Part shown: positions 18,155 through 26,732 of the stretch, piece after piece
Layout: the number at the start of each line of letters is the position of its first letter
Numbering within the stretch: the first letter of the stretch is position 1
DNA from: an uncultured Psychrobacter sp.
GTDB taxonomy: Bacteria; Pseudomonadota; Gammaproteobacteria; Pseudomonadales; Moraxellaceae
DNA: 64,000 bases
NCBI GenBank assembly: GCA_947501045.1
Contig: CANMUI010000001.1
Coordinates: 186,001-250,000 of the forward strand
Direction: 5' to 3'
Program-made: the position numbers and the translations under genes
Notes under the pieces: model-generated
Databases searched by the model: none
What the model was told of the DNA's origin: nothing
Seen by the model: the letters and a program-made list of their open reading frames with translations, nothing else

Positions 18155-18871
18155 TTATTCTTCGCTGTCTTTATCTTCGTCATCTTCACTATCAGCGTCG
18201 CCAGTAGCTTTATCGCTTTGTTCAGTGGCTGGTACTTCATCCGCATCCACTTCATCTTCTTCAACTTCATCTACTTCTTCAACCGTCGGTGGCAACATGT
18301 TGACGATCGTGCGATCGTGTGCATCTTCTAGGTCAAGCTCATAGATGATAACACCTTCAGGAAGTTTGATATCTGATAGACGGAACAGATCACCAATTTC
18401 CATACCAGAGACATCTATTTCTAAATATTCAGGCAGCTGTGATGGTAGAGCAACGATTTCAACGTCAGATACTAGTGTTGATAAAATACCACCCTCTTTA
18501 GTACCAGGCGCTTCTTCGCGACCTGAAAAATGTACTGGGATGTTCATGTGAATTTTTTGACCTCTTACAATGCGCTGAAAGTCAGCATGCATTGGAAAGC
18601 CTTTGGCAGGATGACGCTGTAAGTCTTTGATAACGACTTGGTGCTCATCGCCTTTATCGGTAGTAATGGTCAAAATCTGCGAGAAGAACGCTTCATATTC
18701 GAGCGACTTTACCATCTCGTTAAGTTTGATAGAGATAGCCGTTGGCTCCTCATTACCGCCGTAAATGATAGCAGGAACTAGATTCTGCTTACGTAGGCGG
18801 CGGCTCGCACCTTTACCTTGCTGCTCGCTAGATCTGTCAACTGCGTTAATTGCAAAATGATCAATAGCCAT
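18155..18871 (-). CDS. rplY: 50S ribosomal protein L25/TL5 (long, CTC type)
   Basis: 5S rRNA-binding protein of the large subunit. 239 residues: the N-terminal L25 domain (RSSEQQGKGASRRLRKQNLVPAIIYGG), then the TL5 beta domain (HVNIPVHF-type segment, LEIDVSGMEIGDLFRLSDI), and a tail of about 50 residues made almost entirely of Glu, Asp, Ser and Ala. The start is ATG 18871, with AGGA upstream; the frame stays open 50 codons further, but that leader has no ribosome binding site and does not look like L25. It sits between prs and pth, the standard order. Confidence 0.95.
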   Translation of the reverse strand: MAIDHFAINAVDRSSEQQGKGASRRLRKQNLVPAIIYGGNEEPTAISIKLNEMVKSLEYEAFFSQILTITTDKGDEHQVVIKDLQRHPAKGFPMHADFQRIVRGQKIHMNIPVHFSGREEAPGTKEGGILSTLVSDVEIVALPSQLPEYLEIDVSGMEIGDLFRLSDIKLPEGVIIYELDLEDAHDRTIVNMLPPTVEEVDEVEEDEVDADEVPATEQSDKATGDADSEDDEDKDSEE

Positions 18872-19061
18872 GGATATAATCCTATTATAAAATAAATGAA
18901 GTATCTGCCAATAATGAGCTTGCGACCAGTCCATTACTAGGTTATCGACACTCGTGATAGTGCCCACCTCGTCCATCAAATCTATTGAATAAATGATAGA
19001 TTCGAGACAAAGGGCAGGCACAGGCGCGCATTATACGCGGTTTTGTAGCAATAATAAAGGT

Positions 19062-20009
19062 TTACGCGTCAAACATGGCGCTAATAGACTCTTCGTTATT
19101 AATACGGCGTAGGCTCTCAGCCAGCATTGGTGCGATAGAAACTTGACGAATCTTACTACAGCCTTTAGCAGCCTCAGATAACGGAATCGTATCAGTGACC
19201 ACCACTTCATCCAACTCCGATTCGCTAATATTTTTAAGCGCTTTACCTGAGAGCACCGGATGGGTAATGTACGCTAGAACACGGCGGGCGCCATTTTCTT
19301 TGAGCGCTAATGCAGCTTGACACAGCGTACCTGCGGTATCGACCATATCATCAACGATCACGCAGTCTCGATCACGTACATCACCGATGATATTCATCAC
19401 TTGTGACTCGTTAGGACTGGGACGACGTTTATCGATAATGGCAAGATCAGTATCACCCAACTGCTTTGCCATAGCGCGGGCACGAACCACACCGCCGACA
19501 TCAGGTGAGACTATGATAATGTCGTCATAGTCTTGTTTGATCAAGTCTTTTAAGAGTACCGGCGTGCCATAGATATTATCTACGGGAATAGAGAAGAAAC
19601 CTTGAATCTGATCTGAGTGTAAATCAACCGTCATGACGCGATCAATACTAACAATGTTGAGCATATCAGCGACGACTTTAGCAGAGATAGGAACACGAGC
19701 GGAGCGGGGACGACGGTCTTGGCGAGCATAACCAAAATAAGGTATGACTGCCGTGATACGGCCAGCACTTGAGCGGCGCAAGGCATCAGCCATCATCATG
19801 ATTTCCATTAGATTGTCATTGGTCGGCGCGCAGGTTGGCTGCATAATAAACACATCTTTTCCGCGCACGTGCTCTTTGATCTCAACAGCGATCTCGCCAT
19901 CAGAGAAACGCGTGATGTCAGCTTTACCAAGAGGAATATGCAGATGATCGGCTACGGTTTTTGCAAGTTCTGGGTGGGCGTTACCCGTAAAAATTGCCAG
20001 ATAAGGCAT
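19062..20009 (-). CDS. prs: Ribose-phosphate pyrophosphokinase
   Basis: Makes PRPP from ribose-5-phosphate and ATP for nucleotides, His and Trp. 315 residues with all signatures: FSDGEIAVEI near the N-terminus, ATP loop YFGYARQDRRPRSARVPISAK, DLHSDQIQGFF (Mg/PRPP), the flexible-loop KRRPSPNE, and the PRPP-binding segment CVIVDDMVDTAGTL near residues 215-228. First protein gene after the tRNA-Gln pair on the minus strand. Confidence 0.98.
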   Translation of the reverse strand: MPYLAIFTGNAHPELAKTVADHLHIPLGKADITRFSDGEIAVEIKEHVRGKDVFIMQPTCAPTNDNLMEIMMMADALRRSSAGRITAVIPYFGYARQDRRPRSARVPISAKVVADMLNIVSIDRVMTVDLHSDQIQGFFSIPVDNIYGTPVLLKDLIKQDYDDIIIVSPDVGGVVRARAMAKQLGDTDLAIIDKRRPSPNESQVMNIIGDVRDRDCVIVDDMVDTAGTLCQAALALKENGARRVLAYITHPVLSGKALKNISESELDEVVVTDTIPLSEAAKGCSKIRQVSIAPMLAESLRRINNEESISAMFDA

Positions 20010-20166
20010 GACTAAGTCCTATAAATTGACTCAAGCAGTGACCGCCAAGCAGTGGCTAACTGCTCAAATTAAGAAAAGTGTGAAAAACGTTATTGATGGT
20101 GACTATTTTATATTTTGTAAATTTATGATTTACAAAACAACTTTATAAGATCATACCAATAGAAAA

Positions 20167-20242
20167 TGGCAGGGGTAGCTGGACTCGAACCAACGGATGT
20201 CAGGATCAAAACCTGATGCCTTACCAACTTGGCTATACCCCT
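20167..20242 (-). tRNA. tRNA-Gln (anticodon TTG), copy 1
   Basis: 76 nt on the minus strand. The acceptor stem AGGGGTA pairs with TACCCCT, followed by G and encoded CCA. The anticodon loop TTTTGAT gives TTG. It is identical in sequence to the copy at 20424. Confidence 0.96.
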
Positions 20243-20341
20243 GTAATGTACAAATTGTCTTATAAACGTAAATGCTATAACTGTATTAAATTGTAATATA
20301 CAGCTTACTATAACATTTTTCTTTAGTAGCGTTCGTTGCGA

Positions 20342-20371
20342 ACTATACCGAAATTAGGAAGGTGTTGTCAA
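20342..20371 (-). promoter_or_regulatory. Possible own promoter of tRNA-Gln copy 1
   Basis: Minus-strand TTGACA (20371-20366) and TATAGT (20347-20342) with an 18-bp spacer, in the 181-bp gap between the two tRNA-Gln genes. It is about 100 nt upstream of copy 1. Confidence 0.55.
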
Positions 20372-20423
20372 TTGCTTATCAGCTGTAATCTATCTGTCAC
20401 CAATAAGCAATAGCAACTAAATA

Positions 20424-20499
20424 TGGCAGGGGTAGCTGGACTCGAACCAACGGATGTCAGGATCAAAACCTGATGCCTTACCAACTTGGCTATACCCCT
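20424..20499 (-). tRNA. tRNA-Gln (anticodon TTG), copy 2
   Basis: 76 nt, same sequence as copy 1 across the whole tRNA including CCA. The spacer between the copies is unlike the sequence on either side, so only the tRNA unit is duplicated or maintained identical. Confidence 0.96.
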
Positions 20500-20512
20500 A
20501 TTGAGGCGACCT

Positions 20513-20540
20513 ATTATAAATAAATATTTAGATTTTGCAA
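20513..20540 (-). promoter_or_regulatory. Promoter of tRNA-Gln copy 2
   Basis: Minus-strand TTGCAA (20540-20535), 16-bp spacer, TATAAT (20518-20513), 14 nt before the mature 5' end. Same hexamers and spacing as the tRNA-Ser promoter. Confidence 0.8.
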
Positions 20541-20627
20541 GGGTTTTGCGCCTTTTTCTTGGTTTTATTCATAATGAAACAAGGTTGACATCATTTTAGC
20601 AAATTAATAGAACTAAGCATAACCTTA

Positions 20628-21605
20628 TTAAGAGTAACTATTGACAATACAGGCAGAGCAGGGTGCATCAGCAGTCCACCTCTTCAAAAGCGCTTTATGA
20701 CCAATCACACTGTTATCTAAAGGTAAAAACACCGCGCTACCAGAACCTGTCATCCTTGCTGTAGCTAAGGCTTTTGTCTCTAACCTTTGTAAATAATGCA
20801 GTGCTTTGTCAACAGCAGGAGCAAGGCTTATCACCACAGGCGTAAATACGTTGTGATAGGGCGCCATTAAGTTTTGTGTGTAATCCTTAGATTGACTTTG
20901 AATGGTCTCAATCGCCAATGGTTCGATATCGCGGCGCAATTTTGGATGCGCAAAAAGTTCAGCGGTACTAACGTGTGCATCGGGGGTTAGCAATAAATAG
21001 TGCTGATCAGGCAACTCAATAGGTGTTAGCTGCTCGCCAATACCCATCGCGATAGCGTCGCCGCCAAAGACAAATATCGGCACATCAGCGCCAATAGTGG
21101 TTGCGACTTTTATCAATTCCTCTTGGTTTAGATTAAATTGCCAGATTTCATTTAGCGTCAGTAGAGTAGTTGCCGCATTGGAGGAGCCGCCACCTAAGCC
21201 TGCGCCCATGGGTAAGCGTTTATCCAGAGTAATACTCACTTGTTGTAATTGTTCAGGCAGTTTTTTGACATCGATAACATAATTCAGTAGCGATTTTGCC
21301 GCTTTAAAAATTAAGTTGTCTTCGATGCTATCAGTAATATTATCGATGCCTGTAAGCGTTAGCAGGTTTCTGCATAGCTTGTTAGCTGATTGCCCATGAG
21401 TGCTATTTGGCGTTAATACGTCGTTAAGTGTTACTATCGCTGTGGGCAAAAAGTGTAGGTAATCGCCCCAATTTAGCAGACGAAACACTGTTTGCAGGTT
21501 ATGATAACCATCATCGCGTCTACCCGTAATGTGCAAAAACAAATTAATCTTTGCAGGCGATAAGCGAATGATAGCTGAATCAGCGTTGCTTTTAGGCAGT
21601 TTCAT
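20628..21605 (-). CDS. ispE: 4-diphosphocytidyl-2-C-methyl-D-erythritol kinase
   Basis: ATP-dependent kinase of the MEP isoprenoid pathway. GHMP fold: SPAKINLFLHITGRRDDGYHNL at about residues 16-37 and the ATP loop PMGAGLGGGSSNAATTL near 151-167. The C-terminal substrate segment is ARMTGSGSAVF. 325 residues is slightly longer than the usual 280-290, through extra residues around 55-95. It lies between lolB and the tRNA-Gln genes, as in many gammaproteobacteria. ispA at 61.5 kb acts later in the pathway. Confidence 0.96.
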   Translation of the reverse strand: MKLPKSNADSAIIRLSPAKINLFLHITGRRDDGYHNLQTVFRLLNWGDYLHFLPTAIVTLNDVLTPNSTHGQSANKLCRNLLTLTGIDNITDSIEDNLIFKAAKSLLNYVIDVKKLPEQLQQVSITLDKRLPMGAGLGGGSSNAATTLLTLNEIWQFNLNQEELIKVATTIGADVPIFVFGGDAIAMGIGEQLTPIELPDQHYLLLTPDAHVSTAELFAHPKLRRDIEPLAIETIQSQSKDYTQNLMAPYHNVFTPVVISLAPAVDKALHYLQRLETKALATARMTGSGSAVFLPLDNSVIGHKALLKRWTADAPCSACIVNSYS

Positions 21606-21641
21606 AATCAGGGTTAGTCTATAATCTCAATAAAGCTGATT

Positions 21642-22277
21642 TTAATGATTAATGGTCATTACTACTTTTTCGCCCGTAGGCTGGATGGCGCTGATTTTAT
21701 TGGGTAATTTATCATCGCCTTTATAATTAAAGCTAGCTGTCCATTGACCATTGACTGAGCTGATTAAGCGTCCAGCATTATCTAGCTGCGGTGCACTGTC
21801 AGAAGGTGCAGGACGACCAGATATCCAATACGGCATCTGGGAGATAGGTGCTTGCCAGCCTGTCGCTTTTTGTAGCAAAGTTTCAGGGTTGTCAGCAGTT
21901 AGCGTGCCTGTTTTTTCACTGACTAAAGTGGCCGTTTGACCGTCGTATTCGATATTGGTTTTGCCAATACCCAAAGCCCCAATCAGCTCAATAGCGAAAC
22001 GCTCACCTTCTTGTTGCCAGGCATAAAACGCACTGCCACCCTGAGCGCTAGTATTGGTCGTACTGTTGGCAGGCGTAGTGACGCCAATTTTACCAGTGAT
22101 ACTGAAATTATCGAGTTTCTGAGCTTGCACCACAGGCGTGGCACTGGTTGTTGTCTGCGCACTTTGTAGTGACTGACAACCGGAGGTTATTAATAGGGCT
22201 GCTACAAGCGTAGCAAAAGCAGGCAGCTTAATTGATTTATGGTGACTTACAGGTAGTGATGATAAGCGCGCTAACAT
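21642..22277 (-). CDS. lolB: Outer-membrane lipoprotein insertion factor
   Basis: Receives lipoproteins from LolA and inserts them in the outer membrane. The signal peptide (about 33 residues) ends in the lipobox LITSGC; Cys34 would be lipidated. The mature part shows the LolB pattern: a FSITGKIGV strand, a GSAFYAWQQEGERFAIEL segment, and P-x-x-QMPYWISGRPAP. 211 residues. GAGGAAAC is the ribosome binding site. The lolB-ispE neighbourhood is conserved and supports the call. Confidence 0.9.
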   Translation of the reverse strand: MLARLSSLPVSHHKSIKLPAFATLVAALLITSGCQSLQSAQTTTSATPVVQAQKLDNFSITGKIGVTTPANSTTNTSAQGGSAFYAWQQEGERFAIELIGALGIGKTNIEYDGQTATLVSEKTGTLTADNPETLLQKATGWQAPISQMPYWISGRPAPSDSAPQLDNAGRLISSVNGQWTASFNYKGDDKLPNKISAIQPTGEKVVMTINH

Positions 22278-22385
22278 GATGTTTCCTCGATATTGAAAAA
22301 TGCAGCTTAAGCTATAGTTGTTGCCTGAGTTTAAATTTTTGTTGGCTTTATACGAGCTGATAAAGCATCAGGTAGTATATAAAAG

Positions 22386-24440
22386 TTAATAAAGCTGCAC
22401 GCGATCATTAACGTTTTGTTGCCCGAACGAAAAGCGCTGCTGCAGATCTTCTAAGAGCTCATCAACTTTGTCGTTCTTGCCAAGACCTTGATAAGCTCGC
22501 AGTAAAAGCACCCCCGAACGCAGAGTAGGAAGTACATCGTATGGAGTCTGCAGATAATCAATAACTTGAGCGTATTTTTTATTCACCAGAGCATTGTTTG
22601 CTAAGACATTCAATGCTTGTAGATGGAGCTCATTATCATAACGCGGGTCATCGTAGCGAATCTCGATAAGCGCTTGCGCCAGCTCCAATCCCTTCTCAGA
22701 TTTTTGATCGTGAGCGAGCAAAAGCTGGGCGTAACTGAGCTGGTAGGACAAATTGTTAGGATCCAACGTTTGCAAATGATTAAGGAGGGCACGTTTGACG
22801 ATATAGTCGTTGACATCGTCTAGCAGTTGAGCACGGGCAAAGAGTATGATCTCATTGCTAGGATATTGACGACTGGCGCGCGTCAATAGTTGTAACGCAG
22901 CATCCGCCTCATCGTGCTGCCATAAAATGTCGGCTTGCATAACATAGGTTTCGGGCGCAAACACTTCAAATTGCTGACGTAGTTTTTCAAGCGTCGCAAT
23001 AGCGGCATCAACATTACCATTTAAGAGTTCAAGATCGACAACTTTTTTGCGCGCAGCCAGTACTAAGTCTTCTTGCATGACGCCGTTTAGGTAGTATTTT
23101 GCTTGCTCGAAACGCTGCTGACGTTCGGCACTAATCCCTAAATAATAGTAAGCTTGATCTAGATAGGTAGGGCTTTTTGCTAGCATGTTGAGTAATTTGT
23201 CAGCGCTACGATACTCTTCAATATCCAAGCTGACTAAGGCTGCTAATAAAGTGATCTCAGCATCATCTGGAAAACGATCGTTTGCTGTCAGTAACAATTG
23301 CCACGCCTGCTCGCTTTGTTTAAGGTCTAGCAAGTAGCGAATCTCATAAAGATATAAGCTCTTATTATTCGGGATACGCAAGCGCGCTTGGCTAATATAG
23401 TTTGTGACTGTCACAGCCGGTTCAATTTTGCGTAAAATATCTGCTTTTAAGGTAATAAATGGTACGTAGTCCGGTTGACGCATCAAAGCGCGATTAATAT
23501 GAATAAGCGCCGCTTCTGATTCATTAAACTGATAAAGTAGGCCGGCTTTTAATACTGACAAAGAAGCGTTTTGTTCGCTATTGATTGGCTGCAAAGCTGC
23601 TAGCAGCTCACGTTGATCGCTATCTGTGGTGGGGTAGATCCCGATCAAGATCTCACTTAAATCAGTACGCGGATCATAACGCAGAATACGGTTTAAGGTT
23701 TGGCTTGCCAGCTTATAGTCGTGAGCTTTGAGAGCCAAATGTGCTACGTAAAACCAAGCAGGCACATGATCAGGATTTTGATCCTGCCATTTTTTAGCAA
23801 ATTGTAGCGAGGATATTACATCGTCATAACGTAAGGATAGCGTCAAGGCACGCTCGAACACAGCTGTAGCATCTTCTTTAAAGGATTGCTGTTTATAAAG
23901 CGCTAAGGCGCGCCCAATATCACCGCGATCAGCGGCAAATTCAGCATCTAGCAGGGCATATAAGCTGGGTTCATTTAAGGATTCATTAGGTTTTGGCTGT
24001 AGCACTGTCGCCGAAGGCAATGTATTAGTATTGATAAAATCATCAGTATCATGAATATTAAACGCTGGCGATGCTGACTGAGTATAGGTTCTATCATCAG
24101 TAGCCGTAGTGCTAATCCCAGTGCCAATAATAGGGCCAATAACAGCTGCGCCGCTCACTTTATCAACGTTCATATCTGTATGATCAGCATTACTAACGCT
24201 TGTCTCTACCGGAGCAGACTCAGCGGCGAATAATGATGAGGGAATATCAAAAATTGAGGCATGAACAGAGCTGCTAAGACACAGGCAAGTCACCAACGAT
24301 AGCGTTAGCTTTTGGTACCGACGCAAACGATTCGTAATGACACTAGTTAAGGTCTGATTCTTAAAACAATGATCATAAATAAATTGCAGCGCAGGTTTTG
24401 ATTGAGACAACAACCCAAGAGAAATCATAGACAGCAGCAT
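22386..24440 (-). CDS. Large TPR-repeat protein, exported
   Basis: 684 residues. A long N-terminal leader has a hydrophobic stretch near residues 46-62 (LTLSLVTCLCLSSSVHA), probably a signal peptide. A low-complexity linker of about 100 residues follows, then about fifteen helical TPR-like repeats. Readable units include EFAADRGDIGRALALYKQQ, PAWFYVAHLALKAHDYKLAS, YYLGISAERQQRFEQAKYYL and RAYQGLGKNDKVDELLEDL. Such proteins at this locus (next to lolB, diverging from hemA) are typical of Moraxellaceae. A periplasmic or envelope scaffold role is inference. Confidence 0.85.
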   Translation of the reverse strand: MLLSMISLGLLSQSKPALQFIYDHCFKNQTLTSVITNRLRRYQKLTLSLVTCLCLSSSVHASIFDIPSSLFAAESAPVETSVSNADHTDMNVDKVSGAAVIGPIIGTGISTTATDDRTYTQSASPAFNIHDTDDFINTNTLPSATVLQPKPNESLNEPSLYALLDAEFAADRGDIGRALALYKQQSFKEDATAVFERALTLSLRYDDVISSLQFAKKWQDQNPDHVPAWFYVAHLALKAHDYKLASQTLNRILRYDPRTDLSEILIGIYPTTDSDQRELLAALQPINSEQNASLSVLKAGLLYQFNESEAALIHINRALMRQPDYVPFITLKADILRKIEPAVTVTNYISQARLRIPNNKSLYLYEIRYLLDLKQSEQAWQLLLTANDRFPDDAEITLLAALVSLDIEEYRSADKLLNMLAKSPTYLDQAYYYLGISAERQQRFEQAKYYLNGVMQEDLVLAARKKVVDLELLNGNVDAAIATLEKLRQQFEVFAPETYVMQADILWQHDEADAALQLLTRASRQYPSNEIILFARAQLLDDVNDYIVKRALLNHLQTLDPNNLSYQLSYAQLLLAHDQKSEKGLELAQALIEIRYDDPRYDNELHLQALNVLANNALVNKKYAQVIDYLQTPYDVLPTLRSGVLLLRAYQGLGKNDKVDELLEDLQQRFSFGQQNVNDRVQLY

Positions 24441-25024
24441 TCATCAGTAAGTAAAAACAGTTTATTATAAAAGCAAATAATATTAACAAATAACGATATT
24501 AGCGAACAATAGTAATCCTGTTACTGATTATTCTACTAATATTCAGTAGATAATGACTATAGTAGCGCTATAGATCTTATTACAACAGGATAGCTGTTGT
24601 TTGAATTCTTTATATAGATTTCAAAAAAGAGTAGCTTAATAATAACATATTGTTCGTTATGACTAATTTATAATAAGAGGATTTTTACCTATATATAGCA
24701 AGTTGTGTGTTTATTTGACTGCTGAATACTGATAGCAAGGATTGTGGTTGATTTGTCGCTGGTATGCCCAAATACAGTCAGGTAGCAATCATACTAGGGC
24801 GGATGTTAAATAAAGCGCTCAACGATGTTATAATGAGCGCTTTTGTATTTGTAGTATGCGCTGTATAACCTATTCAAACTAATAACGTACCAATATTGAC
24901 GGTTGATACACAATTTGGTGGCAACTGCAAAAAGCTGAATTTTACTCATTTGGATGCCAGATTTGCTTTGGTATCTATTAGGGTGTAATCAATTGGCAAG
25001 CGTTATATTTATGGTATATCAATA
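24441..25024. other. Divergent TPR gene / hemA intergenic region
   Basis: 584 bp, AT-rich, no gene supported. It must carry the start signals of both divergent genes. The only outstanding structure is the palindrome at 24812-24843. Confidence 0.6.
24806..24843 (+). promoter_or_regulatory. Palindrome with embedded -10 box upstream of hemA
   Basis: AAAGCGCTCA (24812-24821) and TGAGCGCTTT (24834-24843) form a perfect 10-bp inverted repeat. The loop ends in TATAAT (24829-24834), with a weak TTAAAT -35 candidate at 24806-24811, spacer 17. This fits either an operator wrapped around a promoter or a hairpin followed by only a short T stretch. Both flanking genes point away from it, so a terminator function has no obvious client. 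Confidence 0.5.
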
Positions 25025-26398
25025 ATGAGATTAGTGGTCATTGGGGTCAATCACAAAACCGCACCAGTTGCTTTGCGTGAGCGCCTGGCGTTTGGTAGTG
25101 ACGATTTGACAGCTGCTCATACGCAACTAAAACGCTTTACCGACGGCAGTGTAATTGTCTCAACCTGTAATCGTACCGAGATTTATGCTCTAGTACCGCA
25201 AAGCTATAGTACGTTGCCGGCTAATACCAAAATGACTACTGATACCAAAAATACTGACAGTAGTACGGGCAGAGTTGGTATTACAGCGGCAGTGATGAGC
25301 GCGCATATTAATAAAATCAAATCATGGCTTGCCGATTTTAAACGCTTGCCTTTGGCCGAGATAGAGTCGTATCTATACATTCATCGAGATGTCCATGCAC
25401 TCACGCATTGGCTGCGGGTGGCAGCAGGCCTTGATTCTATGATACTGGGTGAACCGCAGATTCTGGGACAAATTAAACGTGCGGTACAATTCTCTCAAGA
25501 ACAGCAGGCACTAAGCAGTCAGCTCACCTGGATCGTTGATCAAATATTTGCCGCTGCTAAACGGGTGCGTAATGAAACCCAAGTCGGTGCTCAAGCGGTG
25601 TCACTTGGGTTTGCAGCCGCCAAATTGGCAACTCAGATTTTTGATGATTTGCACAATCGTACCTTACTTGTCGTAGCAGCGGGCGAGATGAACCGCTTAG
25701 TTGCTACCCATATCGCAGGCTTAGGTGTTGGCCGCATTATCATCTGTAATCGCAGTCCCGAGCGCGCTGAAGCGTTAGCTGGCGAGCTGCGTCAGCCTGG
25801 ACGTAGCGTTGAGATTAGAACGCTACAAGATCTGCCAAAGGTGCTGAGCGAAGCTGACATCGTCAGTAGTTGTAGCGGTAGTATGGAGTTATTGATTAAC
25901 AAAACTATGACCGTACAAGCGCTAAAGCGCCGTCGCTATCAGCCTATGTTACTCATAGATCTAGCTGTACCTCGTGATATCGATGCCTCTATTAGCCGTT
26001 TGGATGATGTATATCTGTATTCTGTTGATGATTTACAGCATGTTATCGCAGGCAATCTTGAGCAGCGCCGGCAGGCTGCTGTAGATGCTGAGCTGCTGGT
26101 CAGTCAGCTGGTGGTTGAGATGGAGCGGCGTTTTCAGGTGCGTCAGGTTGGCCGCGATATCCAGCAGTACCGTATGCGTACCTATGATCAAGTTGACAAG
26201 CTATTACACGAATCAATAGCAAGGCTTGAGCAGGGTGATGCTTGCGCTGAAGATATCATCACTGAGCTATCACGGCGTTTAACTCAGACTTTAACCCACG
26301 CCCCATCAAAGCTTATGCGTAAAGCGGCGCGTGAAGGCGATAGTGAGTTGCTTGACTTTGTGGTATCAGGATTAAATGATGCTTATCGAACTAAGTAG
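25025..26398 (+). CDS. hemA: Glutamyl-tRNA reductase
   Basis: First committed enzyme of C5 tetrapyrrole synthesis: reduces glutamyl-tRNA to glutamate-1-semialdehyde, then handed to HemL (3.3 kb). 457 residues. GVNHKTAPVALRERLAF opens the catalytic domain, STCNRTEIYA holds the nucleophilic Cys near residue 48, and LDSMILGEPQILGQIK follows. The NADPH domain has VVAAGEMNRLVATH. A C-terminal dimerisation helix ends the protein. An insertion of about 35 residues rich in Thr and Lys follows the catalytic Cys region (about 60-95). Confidence 0.97.
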   Translation: MRLVVIGVNHKTAPVALRERLAFGSDDLTAAHTQLKRFTDGSVIVSTCNRTEIYALVPQSYSTLPANTKMTTDTKNTDSSTGRVGITAAVMSAHINKIKSWLADFKRLPLAEIESYLYIHRDVHALTHWLRVAAGLDSMILGEPQILGQIKRAVQFSQEQQALSSQLTWIVDQIFAAAKRVRNETQVGAQAVSLGFAAAKLATQIFDDLHNRTLLVVAAGEMNRLVATHIAGLGVGRIIICNRSPERAEALAGELRQPGRSVEIRTLQDLPKVLSEADIVSSCSGSMELLINKTMTVQALKRRRYQPMLLIDLAVPRDIDASISRLDDVYLYSVDDLQHVIAGNLEQRRQAAVDAELLVSQLVVEMERRFQVRQVGRDIQQYRMRTYDQVDKLLHESIARLEQGDACAEDIITELSRRLTQTLTHAPSKLMRKAAREGDSELLDFVVSGLNDAYRTK

Positions 26399-26732
26399 AC
26401 GTTATTTAGATAATTACAATCCATCTTGTGATTATTTATCCAGTCAAATAATAGCTTGCTGAATCAGCAAAGCATTGCCAGTCCTTAATATCGATGCTAA
26501 TATCAAATAGCCATTGCTATGCCGTTGTCTACCATTATGTAGCTTCGTATATCACAACACCAGTGCTGTGCTTATATCGCAGTTGGCAACCATTAACGAC
26601 AATAGTGCAAGGTTAAAGCGCTATATCGTCAATCCCTCGTTATACCCTCTATTGTATCAATGGCTTAGCTGTATAAAAGTTATTCGCATCCTAGCAATCT
26701 TATAAATAATTTAATAAAACAAGGAGTGTCTC
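26399..26732. other. Intergenic region hemA / aminotransferase
   Basis: 334 bp. A small perfect palindrome TTGCTGAATCAGCAA (26456-26470) lies 57 nt after hemA without a T run. I see no other gene or signal apart from the ribosome binding site AAGGAG before the next gene. Confidence 0.5.

Noticed and set aside
18872..19021. In-frame 50-codon N-terminal extension of rplY
   Set aside because: No ribosome binding site at the upstream start and no resemblance to L25; AGGA before 18871 and the usual N-terminus MAIDHFAINAV decide for the shorter form.
26514..26705. 63-residue frame between hemA and the aminotransferase
   Set aside because: No ribosome binding site, no domain, and a composition typical of intergenic sequence.
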